64,000 nt of DNA from Bacillota bacterium (GCA_023386315.1 JAEWJZ010000010.1:62001-126000), one strand, 5' to 3'; positions 9,549-19,055 are shown, counted from the stretch's first letter. Numbers and translations: made by a program. The notes: generated by a model not told the origin, from the letters alone.

Positions 9549-10308
9549 TTTTCTGCTCCTTTCCATGCTCTCTCGCAATCAGATAGATTCGTTCACTGGT
9601 TTCGTTCACCGGATTTCTGGTAAAAGCATCGTATGCCTCTAATAATTCCAGTCCGGCTTCCTTTAATGCTTCCTTGATTTCATCGATGGCAAAAGCTCTC
9701 TGGTAATGGGTTTCCGTATATTTCCGGTAAAGATCCTCTTTCTCCCGGATAAACAGCGAAAGATCGTATTCATTGATCTTCGTATCCCCATCATAATAAT
9801 TTTCCCAGATGAAGCTGCATTCCTCTCTGTCCTCTGCAATGGTAGAATCACCCATCACCTTCTCATACTTATAAACAGTATTTAAGTCAAAGATAAATAC
9901 ACCGCCTGGATCAAGATAATTATTCACCAGACGGAAAACCTCCACCAGATCCCTGTATTCCAGAATATAATTGATACAGTCACAGATACTTAAAACTGCC
10001 CTCACAGTACCATAGAGTTCGAACTCCCTCATATCCTGCATAAGATAAAGAATATCCTTACCAGATTCTGCTCTCTTATCCATGGCAATCTGCAGCATGT
10101 CTTCGGAGTTGTCCACTCCAATCATATCATATCCGGCATCTGCAAGAAGCTCTGTAAGACTTCCCGTTCCGCAGCCTAAATCCAGAACCAGACCGTCCTC
10201 AACCCCATGTTCCTTTAAAAGACCGGTCACATAGCTGCACCAGTCTTCGTATGGAATATTGTCCATAAACAGATCGTAGACTTCCGCAAAATTTGTGTAC
10301 GCTTCCAC
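9541..10308 (-). CDS. Class I SAM-dependent methyltransferase
   Basis: The 255-residue protein has the Rossmann SAM-binding motif VLDLGCGTGSLTELLADAG at residues 43-61, the acidic loop MIGVDNSEDML, and SICDCINYIL as post-motif. The substrate cannot be read from the sequence. It overlaps hslO, an arrangement seen in several Lachnospiraceae as far as I recall. Its upstream flank contains the terminator of the SEC-C gene. Confidence 0.85.
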   Translation of the reverse strand: MEAYTNFAEVYDLFMDNIPYEDWCSYVTGLLKEHGVEDGLVLDLGCGTGSLTELLADAGYDMIGVDNSEDMLQIAMDKRAESGKDILYLMQDMREFELYGTVRAVLSICDCINYILEYRDLVEVFRLVNNYLDPGGVFIFDLNTVYKYEKVMGDSTIAEDREECSFIWENYYDGDTKINEYDLSLFIREKEDLYRKYTETHYQRAFAIDEIKEALKEAGLELLEAYDAFTRNPVNETSERIYLIAREHGKEQKNG

Positions 10309-10344
10309 TTATGATTTCCTTTCTCTTAAACGCCTTTTTTCCCG

Positions 10345-10388
10345 AAGTGAAAAACAAAGCAGGTAACCCCAAAGAGGTACCTGCTTTC
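10345..10388 (-). terminator. Terminator after SEC-C gene
   Basis: On the minus strand AAAGCAGGTA pairs with TACCTGCTTT (arms 10387-10376 and 10366-10356), followed by GTTTTTC. Confidence 0.75.
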
Positions 10389-10408
10389 CTGTCTCATTGT
10401 CGTTACGA

Positions 10409-10918
10409 TTACAGGTTCTGTCCGCAGCATTTTTTATATTTCTTGCCGCTGCCGCATGGACATGGATCGTTTCTTCCGATTTTTGCACCCTTAACAATCG
10501 TTCCGGAAGCCTTCTGAGTCTTATAGAGTTCCTTCTTCTTTTCCTCTGTCAGGATCTGATCCCACTGCGGAAGGCTGTAAAGCCATTCAGCCTTTGCTTC
10601 TACCATATTATAATAAAGCTTTTCCGGGTCGATTTCGATTTTAACTACGGTATTCTCATCCATCGTTTCGATAGGGTTTTCGTAGCCCTTTAAGCTTTCA
10701 TTGATTCCATCTAAAAATCCGGTCATTGTCTGAACGTCTGTGCCATATCTTTTAGCCAGCTCTTCAACGGTTCCTTCCACCGCTTCTTCCGGCTTTGACA
10801 GAATATGTTCATAAATGCCTTTTTCAACTTTAAAATAGCCGGTCCATAATTCTTCTTTTCCTTTATCATCCAGACCGTCACCGTATGCTAAATTTCTCCA
10901 ATTTTCTAAAATAGTCAT
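10409..10918 (-). CDS. SEC-C zinc-motif protein
   Basis: The 169-residue protein is mostly helical and acidic and ends in a SEC-C zinc motif, [19 protein letters not shown], the same small metal-binding tail found on SecA. Proteins of this kind often lack a known role; some associate with SecA or ribosomes. The start [13 protein letters not shown] at 10918 follows AAAGGAT; the long upstream extension contains the promoter and is rejected. Monocistronic. Confidence 0.75.
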   Translation of the reverse strand: MTILENWRNLAYGDGLDDKGKEELWTGYFKVEKGIYEHILSKPEEAVEGTVEELAKRYGTDVQTMTGFLDGINESLKGYENPIETMDENTVVKIEIDPEKLYYNMVEAKAEWLYSLPQWDQILTEEKKKELYKTQKASGTIVKGAKIGRNDPCPCGSGKKYKKCCGQNL

Positions 10919-10960
10919 GATTAAAACCATCCTTTTGTCTGTTCTTTCTTGTAATACTCC

Positions 10961-10996
10961 ATCAAACAGTATATAACATATTGATAAATTTTGCAA
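10961..10996 (-). promoter_or_regulatory. SEC-C gene promoter
   Basis: On the minus strand TTGCAA (10996-10991), 17 bases, TATACT (10973-10968); leader about 43 bases. Confidence 0.65.
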
Positions 10997-11009
10997 TGCA
11001 GCTTTAAAG

Positions 11010-11060
11010 AAAAATGAAAACTGCCTCCTTCCTGCGAACAATAGGAAAGAGAGGCAGTTT
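11010..11060 (-). terminator. Terminator of the TRAP transporter operon
   Basis: AAACTGCCTC (from 11060) pairs with GAGGCAGTTT (to 11018) with an internal CTTTCCT/AGGAAG extension; followed on the minus strand by TTTTCATTTTTC. Confidence 0.7.
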
Positions 11061-11074
11061 ACATTTACAAATTC

Positions 11075-12382
11075 TTATACATATCCAAGAAGTCCCGGAA
11101 GCCATAATGACAATGCGGGTATATACGATACCAGGAGTAGCACTACAAAAATTGCGGCAAAATAAAGCAGCAGTGTCTTTATGACATTTTCAATCTTTGT
11201 CTGTCCTACTTTCACTCCTACAAACAGGGTTGTTCCCACCGGAGGAGTTATAGTTCCGATACATAAGTTAAAGATCATCATGATTCCGAAATGTATGGTA
11301 TTCATTCCCAGCGCCTGGCATACAGGCAGAAAGATGGGAGTAAAGATCAGGCAGGCCGGTGTCATATCCATAAATGTTCCTACCAGAAGGAGAAGAATAT
11401 TTATGATAAACAAAATAACATAACGATTACTGCTGACTCCAAGCATCGCATCTGAAACTGCACCAGGTATTCCGGTAAATGCCATAACCCAGCTCATGAT
11501 GCTGGAAACACCGATTAAAAAGATGATGATACCCGTCATCTGGGCGCTTTCCAAAAACAGTTTAGGCAGCTCTGAAAGCTTTAGCGATTTATAGAAAAAC
11601 AGGGAAAGAACCAGGCTGTAAACTACGGATACCACGCTTCCTTCCGTAGCCGTAAATATTCCCCCGATGATTCCTCCGATAACAATTACAATCATGAGAA
11701 GACAGGGAATTGCCTGAAGACAGACACGAATTTTTTCCTTTGCAGTGAAACGTTTTGTGCTTTGATATCCTTTTTTCTTAGCCAGAAAATAGATTACTAT
11801 CATGCAGGCCAGACCCCATAGTATGCCGGGTATATATCCAGCCATAAAAAGAGCCGCAACAGAAGTTCCTCCGCTCACAAGGGAGAACGTGATCATAACG
11901 TTGCTGGGCGGTATCAAAAGCCCGGTTGGAGCAGTCGCAATGTTTGCAGCTGCGGAAAAATCTCTGTCATAGCCTTCCTCTTCCTCAATGGGTCCGATAA
12001 TCGCTCCCATTGCAGAGGCAGCCGCAGTTCCTGATCCTGAAATTGCACCAAACAGCATATTTGCCACTGCGTTTGTATGGGCAAGGGAACCAGGTATTCT
12101 CCCGGTAAAAAGCTTTGCAAAATTAATAAGGCGGATTGCAATGCCTCCTTTATTCATAATATTACCTGCAAGAATAAAAAAGGGAATAGCCAGAAGGCTG
12201 AATATGGAAATACCGGAGAATATTCTCTGTGCTCCCGTTAATACCGCTGCTCCCGTGTTTAAAATAGGCAGAATGGCACATATGGATGAAACGGCAAGTG
12301 CAACTGCCACCGGCACTCCCAGTAAAAGCAGAATTACCAGAACCACCAGTATGATCAGTCCGCAGAATATGGAAATACTCAT
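11075..12382 (-). CDS. dctM: TRAP transporter large permease DctM
   Basis: The large membrane subunit of a tripartite ATP-independent periplasmic transporter; it couples solute uptake to a sodium or proton gradient. It has 435 residues with about 12 hydrophobic segments. DctM-family stretches seen are ILAGNIMNKGGIAIRLI, GAISGSGTAAASAMGAI, TAPTGLLIPPSNVMI and FGIMMIFNLCIGTITPPVG. It directly abuts dctQ. The solute is not determined by sequence; C4-dicarboxylates or sugar acids are typical. Confidence 0.95.
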   Translation of the reverse strand: MSISIFCGLIILVVLVILLLLGVPVAVALAVSSICAILPILNTGAAVLTGAQRIFSGISIFSLLAIPFFILAGNIMNKGGIAIRLINFAKLFTGRIPGSLAHTNAVANMLFGAISGSGTAAASAMGAIIGPIEEEEGYDRDFSAAANIATAPTGLLIPPSNVMITFSLVSGGTSVAALFMAGYIPGILWGLACMIVIYFLAKKKGYQSTKRFTAKEKIRVCLQAIPCLLMIVIVIGGIIGGIFTATEGSVVSVVYSLVLSLFFYKSLKLSELPKLFLESAQMTGIIIFLIGVSSIMSWVMAFTGIPGAVSDAMLGVSSNRYVILFIINILLLLVGTFMDMTPACLIFTPIFLPVCQALGMNTIHFGIMMIFNLCIGTITPPVGTTLFVGVKVGQTKIENVIKTLLLYFAAIFVVLLLVSYIPALSLWLPGLLGYV

Positions 12383-12883
12383 TTATGCTTCCTCCTCCTT
12401 TACGCTGAAATCCGTATGCAGCATATCCACCGCATTAATCAGACAGAACAACATGATAAGCGCGCCTGTAACCGGAACTGCCGCATACACATATCCCATG
12501 GGAATCTGTAAAGATGCCGTTGTCTGCATCATTGTAAGTTTTGTTATGGAACTGCCGCCGTACACCATAACCACGCCGGCAAATGCAAATGCCAGCATTT
12601 CAATGGCAAATTCCAGATATCTCTTTGCAGTACCCGTTATTTTATCAGCAAGAAACCCGATTCTCATATGATCTCTTTTTCCAAATACGTAAGCAGAAGC
12701 AAACAAAGACATCCAGGTAAAGGAATAAGTCAGCAGTTCTTCTGAAATAGTACTTGGTCTGTTGAAAAAATATCTGGTAATGATCTGATAGGCTCCAATT
12801 ACAGTCATAGCTGCAAAAAGAAATATAATGACTGCTCCAAGAACCTTCATGATCCGGTCTTTTACCTGATGCATCACTGACAT
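12383..12883 (-). CDS. dctQ: TRAP transporter small permease DctQ
   Basis: The 166-residue small permease has four hydrophobic helices. After helix 1 come the family features ITRYFFNRPSTISEEL and FASAYVFGKRDHMRIG. It supports the large permease. It sits between dctP and dctM with 1-base gaps, and GGAGGACAATAGT precedes the start. Confidence 0.92.
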   Translation of the reverse strand: MSVMHQVKDRIMKVLGAVIIFLFAAMTVIGAYQIITRYFFNRPSTISEELLTYSFTWMSLFASAYVFGKRDHMRIGFLADKITGTAKRYLEFAIEMLAFAFAGVVMVYGGSSITKLTMMQTTASLQIPMGYVYAAVPVTGALIMLFCLINAVDMLHTDFSVKEEEA

Positions 12884-12884
12884 A

Positions 12885-13907
12885 CTATTGTCCTCCTTTT
12901 ATTTTTTCATTTTCATCCTGAATATGCTGGTATAAATCTCTGATCTTGGGATTTTCATTCAGCATTTTTTCATGAAGGGGGAGCACCTTTTCTTTAAAAG
13001 CTTCCACATCAACATCTATGAATTCTACTCCCATATCTGTTTTAGCCTTTTCTTTTGCTTCTTTGATGCTTTTATCCCATTCAGCAAGCTCCACTTCTGT
13101 GGAACGTTTGGCTGCCTCTTCAAAAACCTCATATTCTTCAGGACTTAAACTGTTTAAAAATTTTAAATTACCCACCAGCATATCCGGTACCATCTGATGT
13201 TTGTTATAAGAATAATACTTTGCCACTTCCCCGTGCTTGTTATTGGTAAGTGCCAGCTCATTATTTTCCGCTCCGTCAATTACTCCCTGCTGAATCGCAG
13301 TGTATACGTCTCCAAATCCCATGGGAGCTGCTGCTGCACCGAAGGAGTTTACCATCGCCACACTGGCAGGACTTTGCTGAACACGAATTTTCTTACCCTT
13401 TAAGTCATCCGGCGTACGGATCGGTGTCTTGGCATAGAAATTTCTGGTTCCTGCATTGTACCAGGTGACAACGCGGAATCCCGCTTCATCTGTGGAAGCA
13501 TAAATATTCTGCATATAGTCCGTATCCTCCATGACAGAGCGGTACACCTCTTCTGAATCAAATAAATACGGCATGCTGAAAACTTCATAGACATCAGCAA
13601 ATGTCTCTAAATTTGCAGTTCCTGCAACTACAAAATCAATGGCTCCTGTCTGCGTGAGCTCTATGGCTTTCTGGGCAGATCCAAGAATCTCATTGGGAAA
13701 TATCTGTACCTCATACTTATCTCCCAAACGCTCTTCCACATACTGTTTAAATGCAAGAAGACCTAAATGCTCCGGATGGGTCTCTGCCTGGGCATGTGAG
13801 ATTCTGATAATCCTTTTGCCCGAAGTTGCCGTACCACAGCCGCTAAGCCCTGCTGCCAAAGCAGCTGCAAGAATGCCTGCTGCCAGTCTTTTTAAGAATT
13901 TCTTCAT
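12885..13907 (-). CDS. dctP: TRAP substrate-binding lipoprotein DctP
   Basis: The extracellular receptor that hands solute to DctQM. The 340-residue protein has a lipoprotein signal with lipobox LSGCG (Cys near residue 24) and the DctP fold. Features seen are IIRISHAQAETHPEHLG, the conserved arginine region GTRNFYAKTPIRTPDDLKGKKIRVQ and QQGVIDGAENNELALT. It is first in dctPQM and follows a two-component pair on the same strand, so that pair probably controls it. Ligand class is inferred only. Confidence 0.93.
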   Translation of the reverse strand: MKKFLKRLAAGILAAALAAGLSGCGTATSGKRIIRISHAQAETHPEHLGLLAFKQYVEERLGDKYEVQIFPNEILGSAQKAIELTQTGAIDFVVAGTANLETFADVYEVFSMPYLFDSEEVYRSVMEDTDYMQNIYASTDEAGFRVVTWYNAGTRNFYAKTPIRTPDDLKGKKIRVQQSPASVAMVNSFGAAAAPMGFGDVYTAIQQGVIDGAENNELALTNNKHGEVAKYYSYNKHQMVPDMLVGNLKFLNSLSPEEYEVFEEAAKRSTEVELAEWDKSIKEAKEKAKTDMGVEFIDVDVEAFKEKVLPLHEKMLNENPKIRDLYQHIQDENEKIKGGQ

Positions 13908-13949
13908 ACAATTTCCTTCCTTCCCACCTGTTTTAAGATGTAACAGGCA

Positions 13950-14045
13950 AAAAAATAAGCCCCAGGTTATATGATTGAGGGAATCAACAAGGGGGCGATG
14001 CCTGCCTTAATGCTTTCTCAATTATATAACCTGAAGCTTTTTTTT
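13950..14045. terminator. Long bidirectional hairpin between regulator and dctP
   Basis: AAGCCCCAGGTTATAT... (13957-13979) pairs with ...ATATAACCTGAAGCTT (14017-14038): about 20 of 23 positions pair, with a 37-base loop. It is flanked by T runs in both directions (AAAAAAA at 13949-13955 and TTTTTTTT at 14038-14045). On the coding strand it can terminate the response-regulator transcript or act as an attenuator ahead of dctP. Confidence 0.75.
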
Positions 14046-14126
14046 GTACCGTAGAGGATTGTCTTCCAGGGAGAATATTTTAACATCCTCCTTGGAGCTT
14101 TCGCCAGTTTGCATAAATACATATAC

Positions 14127-14927
14127 TTATTTTTGTGCATTCTGACTATCTCTGAACTCAGAAGGAAGCACTCCGGTAATTCGTCTGAATACCTTTGCAA
14201 AATAATTGGAATCGTAATATCCCACCTGTATGCTCACATCCTTTACACTGGCATTTTTATTCATAAGCAGCTTTTTCGCTTCATTTATTCTGACCTTGGT
14301 TAAATAGGTAGTGAAATTCTGGTCAAAACACTGCTTAAAAAGTTTGCAGAAATAGGCATCAGAGTAGTGAAGCAGCCGGGCCGCGTCCTGCATGGAAATT
14401 TCTCTCATATAATTATTTTTTATAAATTCCAGAATACGGGCTGCCACATCGCTCTTGGCATCTCCATCTGCCGGCTCATGAAGGTCCGGATCCAGTTCAT
14501 GAAGCTCAGATCCGTCATCTGCCCCAACTCCATCTCCATTTCCCTTATCCTGAATATCAGCGAGACGCATAGCCTCCTCCATGACTGCAAGAAGTTCTTC
14601 TTCTTCGCATGGTTTAAGAAGATAATCCAGAGCCCGTATAACAATTGCCCGTTTTGCATAGGAAAACTCATCATAAGCAGTGAGAAAGATGATTACACAA
14701 TCCCTGCTAAGACTCCTGATCCGCTCAGCAGCCTCCACACCGTTTAATTCCGGCATGGCGATATCCAGTATGGCAATCTGACACTTTTCCCGTTCAAATA
14801 CAGCCAGGGCATCTGCACCATCCACCGCTTCACTGATTTTTATGCTGTCACCGAAATGCCTGGTTAACCTTCTGGCCAGTGCCATTCGTTCGATCTGTTC
14901 ATCATCTGCCAGTAAAATACGATACAT
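14127..14927 (-). CDS. Response regulator with AraC-type output domain (YesN-like)
   Basis: The receiver domain (residues 1-120) has the acidic pocket LLADDEQ, phospho-acceptor Asp in ILDIAMPELNG, Thr in IIFLTAYDEF and Lys in LLKPCEEEEL. After a variable acidic linker, the C-terminus carries AraC helix-turn-helix motifs (SMQDAARLLHYSDAYFCKLF and VKDVSIQVGYYDSNYFAKVF). It is 12 bases downstream of the kinase gene and is the likely activator of dctPQM. 266 residues. Confidence 0.93.
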   Translation of the reverse strand: MYRILLADDEQIERMALARRLTRHFGDSIKISEAVDGADALAVFEREKCQIAILDIAMPELNGVEAAERIRSLSRDCVIIFLTAYDEFSYAKRAIVIRALDYLLKPCEEEELLAVMEEAMRLADIQDKGNGDGVGADDGSELHELDPDLHEPADGDAKSDVAARILEFIKNNYMREISMQDAARLLHYSDAYFCKLFKQCFDQNFTTYLTKVRINEAKKLLMNKNASVKDVSIQVGYYDSNYFAKVFRRITGVLPSEFRDSQNAQK

Positions 14928-14939
14928 CTGTCTTCCTCC

Positions 14940-16403
14940 TTATGAATTCTTCTGATACTCCGGTGTAAAGGAAAGCTGCACAGCTGTTCCTTTAAAAGGA
15001 GCGCTAAATATGGACAATTCCCCGTCTTTATACATACCGTGGACTCTCCGGTAAATATTTCCAACACCGATTCCCGTCTTTTTTTCCTCTCCGTCTCTTA
15101 AAGAGCACCGGATTTCCTCCAGCTTTTCACTGTCAATTCCTTCTCCTGTATCAGCCACTGAAATCACCAGTTTCCCCTCCTTTAACCAGGAACGGATTAG
15201 AATCTTTCCTCCCCTGCTTCTTTTAGAAAGCCCGTGTATGACTGCATTTTCAACCAGGGGCTGCAAAGAAAAAGAAGGTATCAGTATATCAAGTGTCTGA
15301 GGGCTGCAGTCAGTAATGTACTGAAACCGCTGCCCAAAACGCATCTGCTGTAAATACATGTAATCCTGAACAACCTTTAATTCCCTCTCCAGCGGCATGA
15401 CCGAATCTGTTGATTTTAAGTTATAGCGGAACAGACTGCTGAGCGCTGAGATCATTCTCTCAGTCACTGATGCATCTTCAATCTGGGCCATGCTGGAAAT
15501 CATATTTAAAGTATTAAAAAGAAAATGGGGATTAATCTGATTCTTAAGCATCTGCAGGCGGACCTCATCTAACTGCTTTTCCATCTCATGCTTTTCCGTC
15601 AATGCGCTGATATAGCCCCGGGTCGAAGATTTCATGGCAGAAAAAGCCCGCACCAGTCTTGCGATTTCGTCATCCCCTTCTTTCTTCACATCTTCGCCGG
15701 AGAAATCATTTTTCCCAATCCGCGTCGAATCTTTCGCAAGTTCCACCACAGGACGGATAATGCTGCGGTTAATAGACCGGTTTAAAAGTTTAACAAAGAG
15801 CAGGGAAGCACCTCCCCATATCAGGCTTGCCGCCGGAACGATCACCAGTAAATAACGGTTTCTTTCATAGCTTTCATTGCCATGCTTTACAGTCATCTGC
15901 TCCAGCTGTCCGGCATAGGCAGTCAGATAGGCCTGTACTCTGTAAATCGTATAAAGCTTTTCCGTATAATCCGGATCCTGTTTCGTAAGCTTATGAAATT
16001 CATCCCGGTATACAGCATAATTTTCATACATATTCCGGATGGACCACACCTTTGCATATTGATACCGGCCTGTCTTCTTATAATCGTAAGGCAGCTGGTC
16101 CACCGCCTTCTTTGTGTTCCTGCACGCCTTTTCATACACTTCACGGCTATCTTTCGTATCATCTTTTATATATGAAGCAAATGCATTCTTTTCATTCTCC
16201 ATGGCAGACCAGAATGCCAGACTCTGTGAGTTGTTTCTTAAAACAGAACTGAATCCTCTCATTCCAAACCCCGCTACCATAAAATTGGCAATAATCGACA
16301 GGATGACCACAGCTGCTCCGCTGGCTGTAAGATAATTTACTTTTTTCTGGAGGGATAAGGAACCCCAGAACAAGCGCAGTCTGTTATATTTCTTTTCATT
16401 CAT
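14940..16403 (-). CDS. Sensor histidine kinase, LytS/YesM type
   Basis: The 487-residue membrane kinase has a transmembrane helix near residue 30, an extracellular loop of about 130 residues, a second helix (VPAASLIWGGASLLFVKLL), a HAMP stretch with RPVVELAKDSTRIGKNDFSG, the His_kinase motif QINPHFLFNTLNMISSMAQ with phospho-His and an HATPase domain (PLVENAVIHGL, ADTGEGI, GIGVGNIYRR). ATG at 16403 follows GAAAGG; the in-frame ATG at 16445 lies at the promoter start site. It pairs with the downstream regulator and may sense the TRAP solute or bound DctP. Confidence 0.93.
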   Translation of the reverse strand: MNEKKYNRLRLFWGSLSLQKKVNYLTASGAAVVILSIIANFMVAGFGMRGFSSVLRNNSQSLAFWSAMENEKNAFASYIKDDTKDSREVYEKACRNTKKAVDQLPYDYKKTGRYQYAKVWSIRNMYENYAVYRDEFHKLTKQDPDYTEKLYTIYRVQAYLTAYAGQLEQMTVKHGNESYERNRYLLVIVPAASLIWGGASLLFVKLLNRSINRSIIRPVVELAKDSTRIGKNDFSGEDVKKEGDDEIARLVRAFSAMKSSTRGYISALTEKHEMEKQLDEVRLQMLKNQINPHFLFNTLNMISSMAQIEDASVTERMISALSSLFRYNLKSTDSVMPLERELKVVQDYMYLQQMRFGQRFQYITDCSPQTLDILIPSFSLQPLVENAVIHGLSKRSRGGKILIRSWLKEGKLVISVADTGEGIDSEKLEEIRCSLRDGEEKKTGIGVGNIYRRVHGMYKDGELSIFSAPFKGTAVQLSFTPEYQKNS

Positions 16404-16449
16404 TTTATTTAACCTTTCAAACGTGCAATACACGGTAATTGGCATTTTA

Positions 16450-16484
16450 AATCAGAGTATATCAGTTCTCCGTCTTTTTTTCAA
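16450..16484 (-). promoter_or_regulatory. Promoter of the two-component operon
   Basis: On the minus strand TTGAAA (16484-16479), 17 bases, TATACT (16461-16456). Confidence 0.6.
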
Positions 16485-16504
16485 GCGGCTTTCCTTTCCC
16501 TTAC

Positions 16505-16552
16505 ACATAAAAAACACCCCACATGCGACGCCTTTGCCGCACATGGGGTATT
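16505..16552 (-). terminator. Terminator after 169-residue hypothetical gene
   Basis: On the minus strand CCCCATGTGCG pairs with CGCATGTGGGG (two mismatches), loop GCAAAGG, followed by TGTTTTTTATG. The next minus gene (kinase) has its own promoter downstream. Confidence 0.65.
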
Positions 16553-16640
16553 AAAAAGGGGAGGATAAGTATTCACTTATCTTTGGTATAATTCTATTAT
16601 CACCCATTCAATTGTTTTTATTCACATAAATGATATTATT

Positions 16641-17150
16641 TTAATGAAGTCCGGCAAGCTTTACCTTCAGCCCTTCCAGATATATAACATCCAGTTTGCG
16701 CCTTGCCCTGAGAGATTTTATGTCCTCTTTTTTTAACTGCTCATCCATATCCGCAATCCGCATCTCACATTCTGATATCTGCTCCATTAGCATGGATCTG
16801 CTGGGTCTTTTCATGATAACCGGCAAATCAAGTGTCCTTGTGAGGAAACGGGAGATGGCTTCTTCCACCTTTGTCTCATCCTCATACACCCGATTGTAAA
16901 AATCGCAGACTGCAAGGTATAAATTTTCATAAACCTTTAAGTCCCCGCCGTCTTTTCCGGTAACCAGGACAGTTCCATCCTTTATGAAAAAGCTGGCTTT
17001 TTCTTTGTCTTCTTTCTCCACGCTATATTTGCTTTCATCTATTTTATCCAGCTTTAATCCTTCCGTAATCAGATCAAATACATACCACTTCAGTTCACTT
17101 GTCACCAGACCGTTTAACGATTCCAGTCCGATCTCTTCCTCATGCTCCAT
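16641..17150 (-). CDS. Conserved-looking hypothetical protein, 169 residues
   Basis: No family was recognised. The protein is acidic, soluble and mostly helical, with a predicted C-terminal coiled coil (about residues 118-160, MEQISECEMRIADMDEQLKK). No signal peptide or membrane segment is present. The start at 17150 is set by GGAG seven bases upstream; the earlier in-frame start lies upstream of the promoter. It is transcribed alone. Confidence 0.6.
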   Translation of the reverse strand: MEHEEEIGLESLNGLVTSELKWYVFDLITEGLKLDKIDESKYSVEKEDKEKASFFIKDGTVLVTGKDGGDLKVYENLYLAVCDFYNRVYEDETKVEEAISRFLTRTLDLPVIMKRPSRSMLMEQISECEMRIADMDEQLKKEDIKSLRARRKLDVIYLEGLKVKLAGLH

Positions 17151-17192
17151 ACCGTTTCTCCATTCCTTTCCTTTAAATAAGGTTTTCTCTGT

Positions 17193-17228
17193 CGTATCGA
17201 TTATACAGGAACACCCCCCTGACCTCAA
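17193..17228 (-). promoter_or_regulatory. Promoter of the 169-residue hypothetical gene
   Basis: On the minus strand TTGAGG (17228-17223), 17 bases, TATAAT (17205-17200). Confidence 0.6.
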
Positions 17229-17285
17229 CCCTTATTTTCATAAAATTGGACATCTCCATACTCCGGGCAATGGGATGTCCTTAAA

Positions 17286-18965
17286 TTAAATATTGGTGAG
17301 TCGTTCAAAAAGAGTATTTATTTCAATTTGGCCGTATCCCCATACGTTATTGGGATATATATTGGCCGGACTGCGTCTTGCTCCTCTTATGAGAAGCCGG
17401 TTCACATCATTGCCTGTAATGGTTGTATAATTTCCTCTTGGTACCGCCCATTCAAAAACCATGGCCTCAATTCCAGCCGCCTGTGCCGCCGCACATCCGC
17501 ATCCGGTTATGGTTCCATATTGGTTTCCCGGAACTGCACAGGTAAGCTGGTACCCTGGTGCTGCTATATCCGGTTTTATAAAACCAGTTCTTGTGTATCC
17601 CCTGCCTGATTCCGGTAATATGCTGTCATTTGCCCCATCGTATGCAGTCACTGTCAGCGGGTGGGTAGATGTACCAGGGGCGGTAATTGTTGTATCCGGA
17701 TTGGAATTTAAGAAAAAGGTGTTTTCACTGATTAAATCACCCGAAGGCAGCCAGCCATGAAAAGCAAATGCTTCATTTTCCAGATTCTGCACTTTTATGA
17801 TCCAGATACCTGGAATCGGATTCTGAAAACGCATGACAATCAGCTGGTCTCCTGTCTCCTCCTCGAAAATATAATTATTAATCCATATGACACTTTCATT
17901 TAAGACGAAGGAAAATCTCCTGCACTCACCAAGAGAAGGAAATACCTGTCCGGTTGTTTCTCTGTTTGGCACTGTAATTTCAACGGAAAGTCTTGCCGGA
18001 GCAAACGGCCAGAGTTCTAAGGAAAACAGCTTATCTTCCTCTCCAACCCTCATTTCAAACTCATTTACAAACGGTTCTGTAACCGTATTATTATAATAGT
18101 GTCTTCGCTTATTTGCTTCATTTCCCGCTGAAATAATGATTCCTGTCTGGGGCTGCTGGGCAAAAAAATTTGTAATATAACTGGTCGCCCCCCGGCCATC
18201 GTGACTTGACTGATTGGTTCCCATGGCAATGCAGACAACAACAGGGCGGTTCAGTTTTTTGGCAAGTTCCGTTACATAACTGATTCCAATAATCAAATCA
18301 GATTCCTGATAGCATTCTGCATTCTCAGGAACGAAAAATATCCGTTTCAGCGTATTCTTTGCAGGCTTCAGCTTTACAATCACCAGGTCAGCTTCCGGAA
18401 CGACTCCGCTAAACGACTGCTCCAGGTTTGGTTTACCCGCTAAAACACTGGCGATCGCAGTGCCATGCCCATTGGTGTCTTCAGAAGGAACAATGGATAA
18501 GGGATTTTCCGACCGGAGAGCTACGTTAATATGCTCCCTGGTATATTCTGTCCCATATGTAAAGCCGGAAGGCGGACTTCCAGTCTGAATGGTCTGGTCC
18601 CATAAGGAAAGAATACGGGTCGTTCCATCGTTGTACCGAAAAGCCTCATGCTGATAATCAATTCCCGTATCAATGACCGCTACTAAAACACCTCTTCCAA
18701 ACAGTGCAAGATACGGATTTCTCTGAACTGTTCCAATTCCTGATTTTTCAAGACTGACCGTAGAACTGAGTGTCAGTACAGAGGGAAATGCATTATAAGG
18801 ATAAGTTCCTAAATCGCAGGGATCCGGTGGGATACTGGGGATGGGAATATGAGCCAGCGAATGTCTTAAATTCATATAGGTAATATTATCTCCTGTATCA
18901 TAAGTAGATTTCATCACGTTGCTGATAATTAAATCATAATAATTTTCATCCAGTATTTTTTGCAT
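17286..18965 (-). CDS. Csp-type subtilase homologue lacking the catalytic serine (pseudoprotease)
   Basis: A 559-residue S8 family protein of the Csp (germination protease) type, with an extra beta-sandwich-like insert (about residues 310-440) between His and Ser motifs. Asp99 (VIDTGIDYQH), His167 (TNGHGTAIAS) and the oxyanion Asn (SAGNEANK) are kept. The Ser motif, normally G-T-S-x-A, reads TITGCGCAAAQAA: the serine position is Gly490 (codon GGA at 17498-17496), flanked by Cys489 and Cys491. Hydrolysis by the normal serine route is therefore not possible. No signal peptide. By analogy with CspC of Clostridioides difficile it may be a sensor or regulator for the active partner; this is inference. 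Confidence 0.9.
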   Translation of the reverse strand: MQKILDENYYDLIISNVMKSTYDTGDNITYMNLRHSLAHIPIPSIPPDPCDLGTYPYNAFPSVLTLSSTVSLEKSGIGTVQRNPYLALFGRGVLVAVIDTGIDYQHEAFRYNDGTTRILSLWDQTIQTGSPPSGFTYGTEYTREHINVALRSENPLSIVPSEDTNGHGTAIASVLAGKPNLEQSFSGVVPEADLVIVKLKPAKNTLKRIFFVPENAECYQESDLIIGISYVTELAKKLNRPVVVCIAMGTNQSSHDGRGATSYITNFFAQQPQTGIIISAGNEANKRRHYYNNTVTEPFVNEFEMRVGEEDKLFSLELWPFAPARLSVEITVPNRETTGQVFPSLGECRRFSFVLNESVIWINNYIFEEETGDQLIVMRFQNPIPGIWIIKVQNLENEAFAFHGWLPSGDLISENTFFLNSNPDTTITAPGTSTHPLTVTAYDGANDSILPESGRGYTRTGFIKPDIAAPGYQLTCAVPGNQYGTITGCGCAAAQAAGIEAMVFEWAVPRGNYTTITGNDVNRLLIRGARRSPANIYPNNVWGYGQIEINTLFERLTNI

Positions 18966-18999
18966 AAGCAGGCCTCCCTGTCTATCACTTGCGGTACAT

Positions 19000-19034
19000 A
19001 TGATATATCTTATGCAAAAAGGTCCTTATTATGA
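19000..19034 (-). promoter_or_regulatory. Sporulation-type (sigma-E-like) promoter of the pseudo-subtilase
   Basis: On the minus strand TCATAAT (19034-19028), 13 bases, CATAAGAT (19014-19007). It resembles sigma-E (-10 CATACAnT) more than sigma-A. The same elements with the same spacing face the other way for the partner gene. Confidence 0.55.
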
Positions 19035-19055
19035 GTTATGTTAAGAAGAGACCAA

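Noticed and set aside
13900..14045. Riboswitch before dctP
   Set aside because: The simple long hairpin has no recognisable aptamer core; terminator/attenuator explains it.
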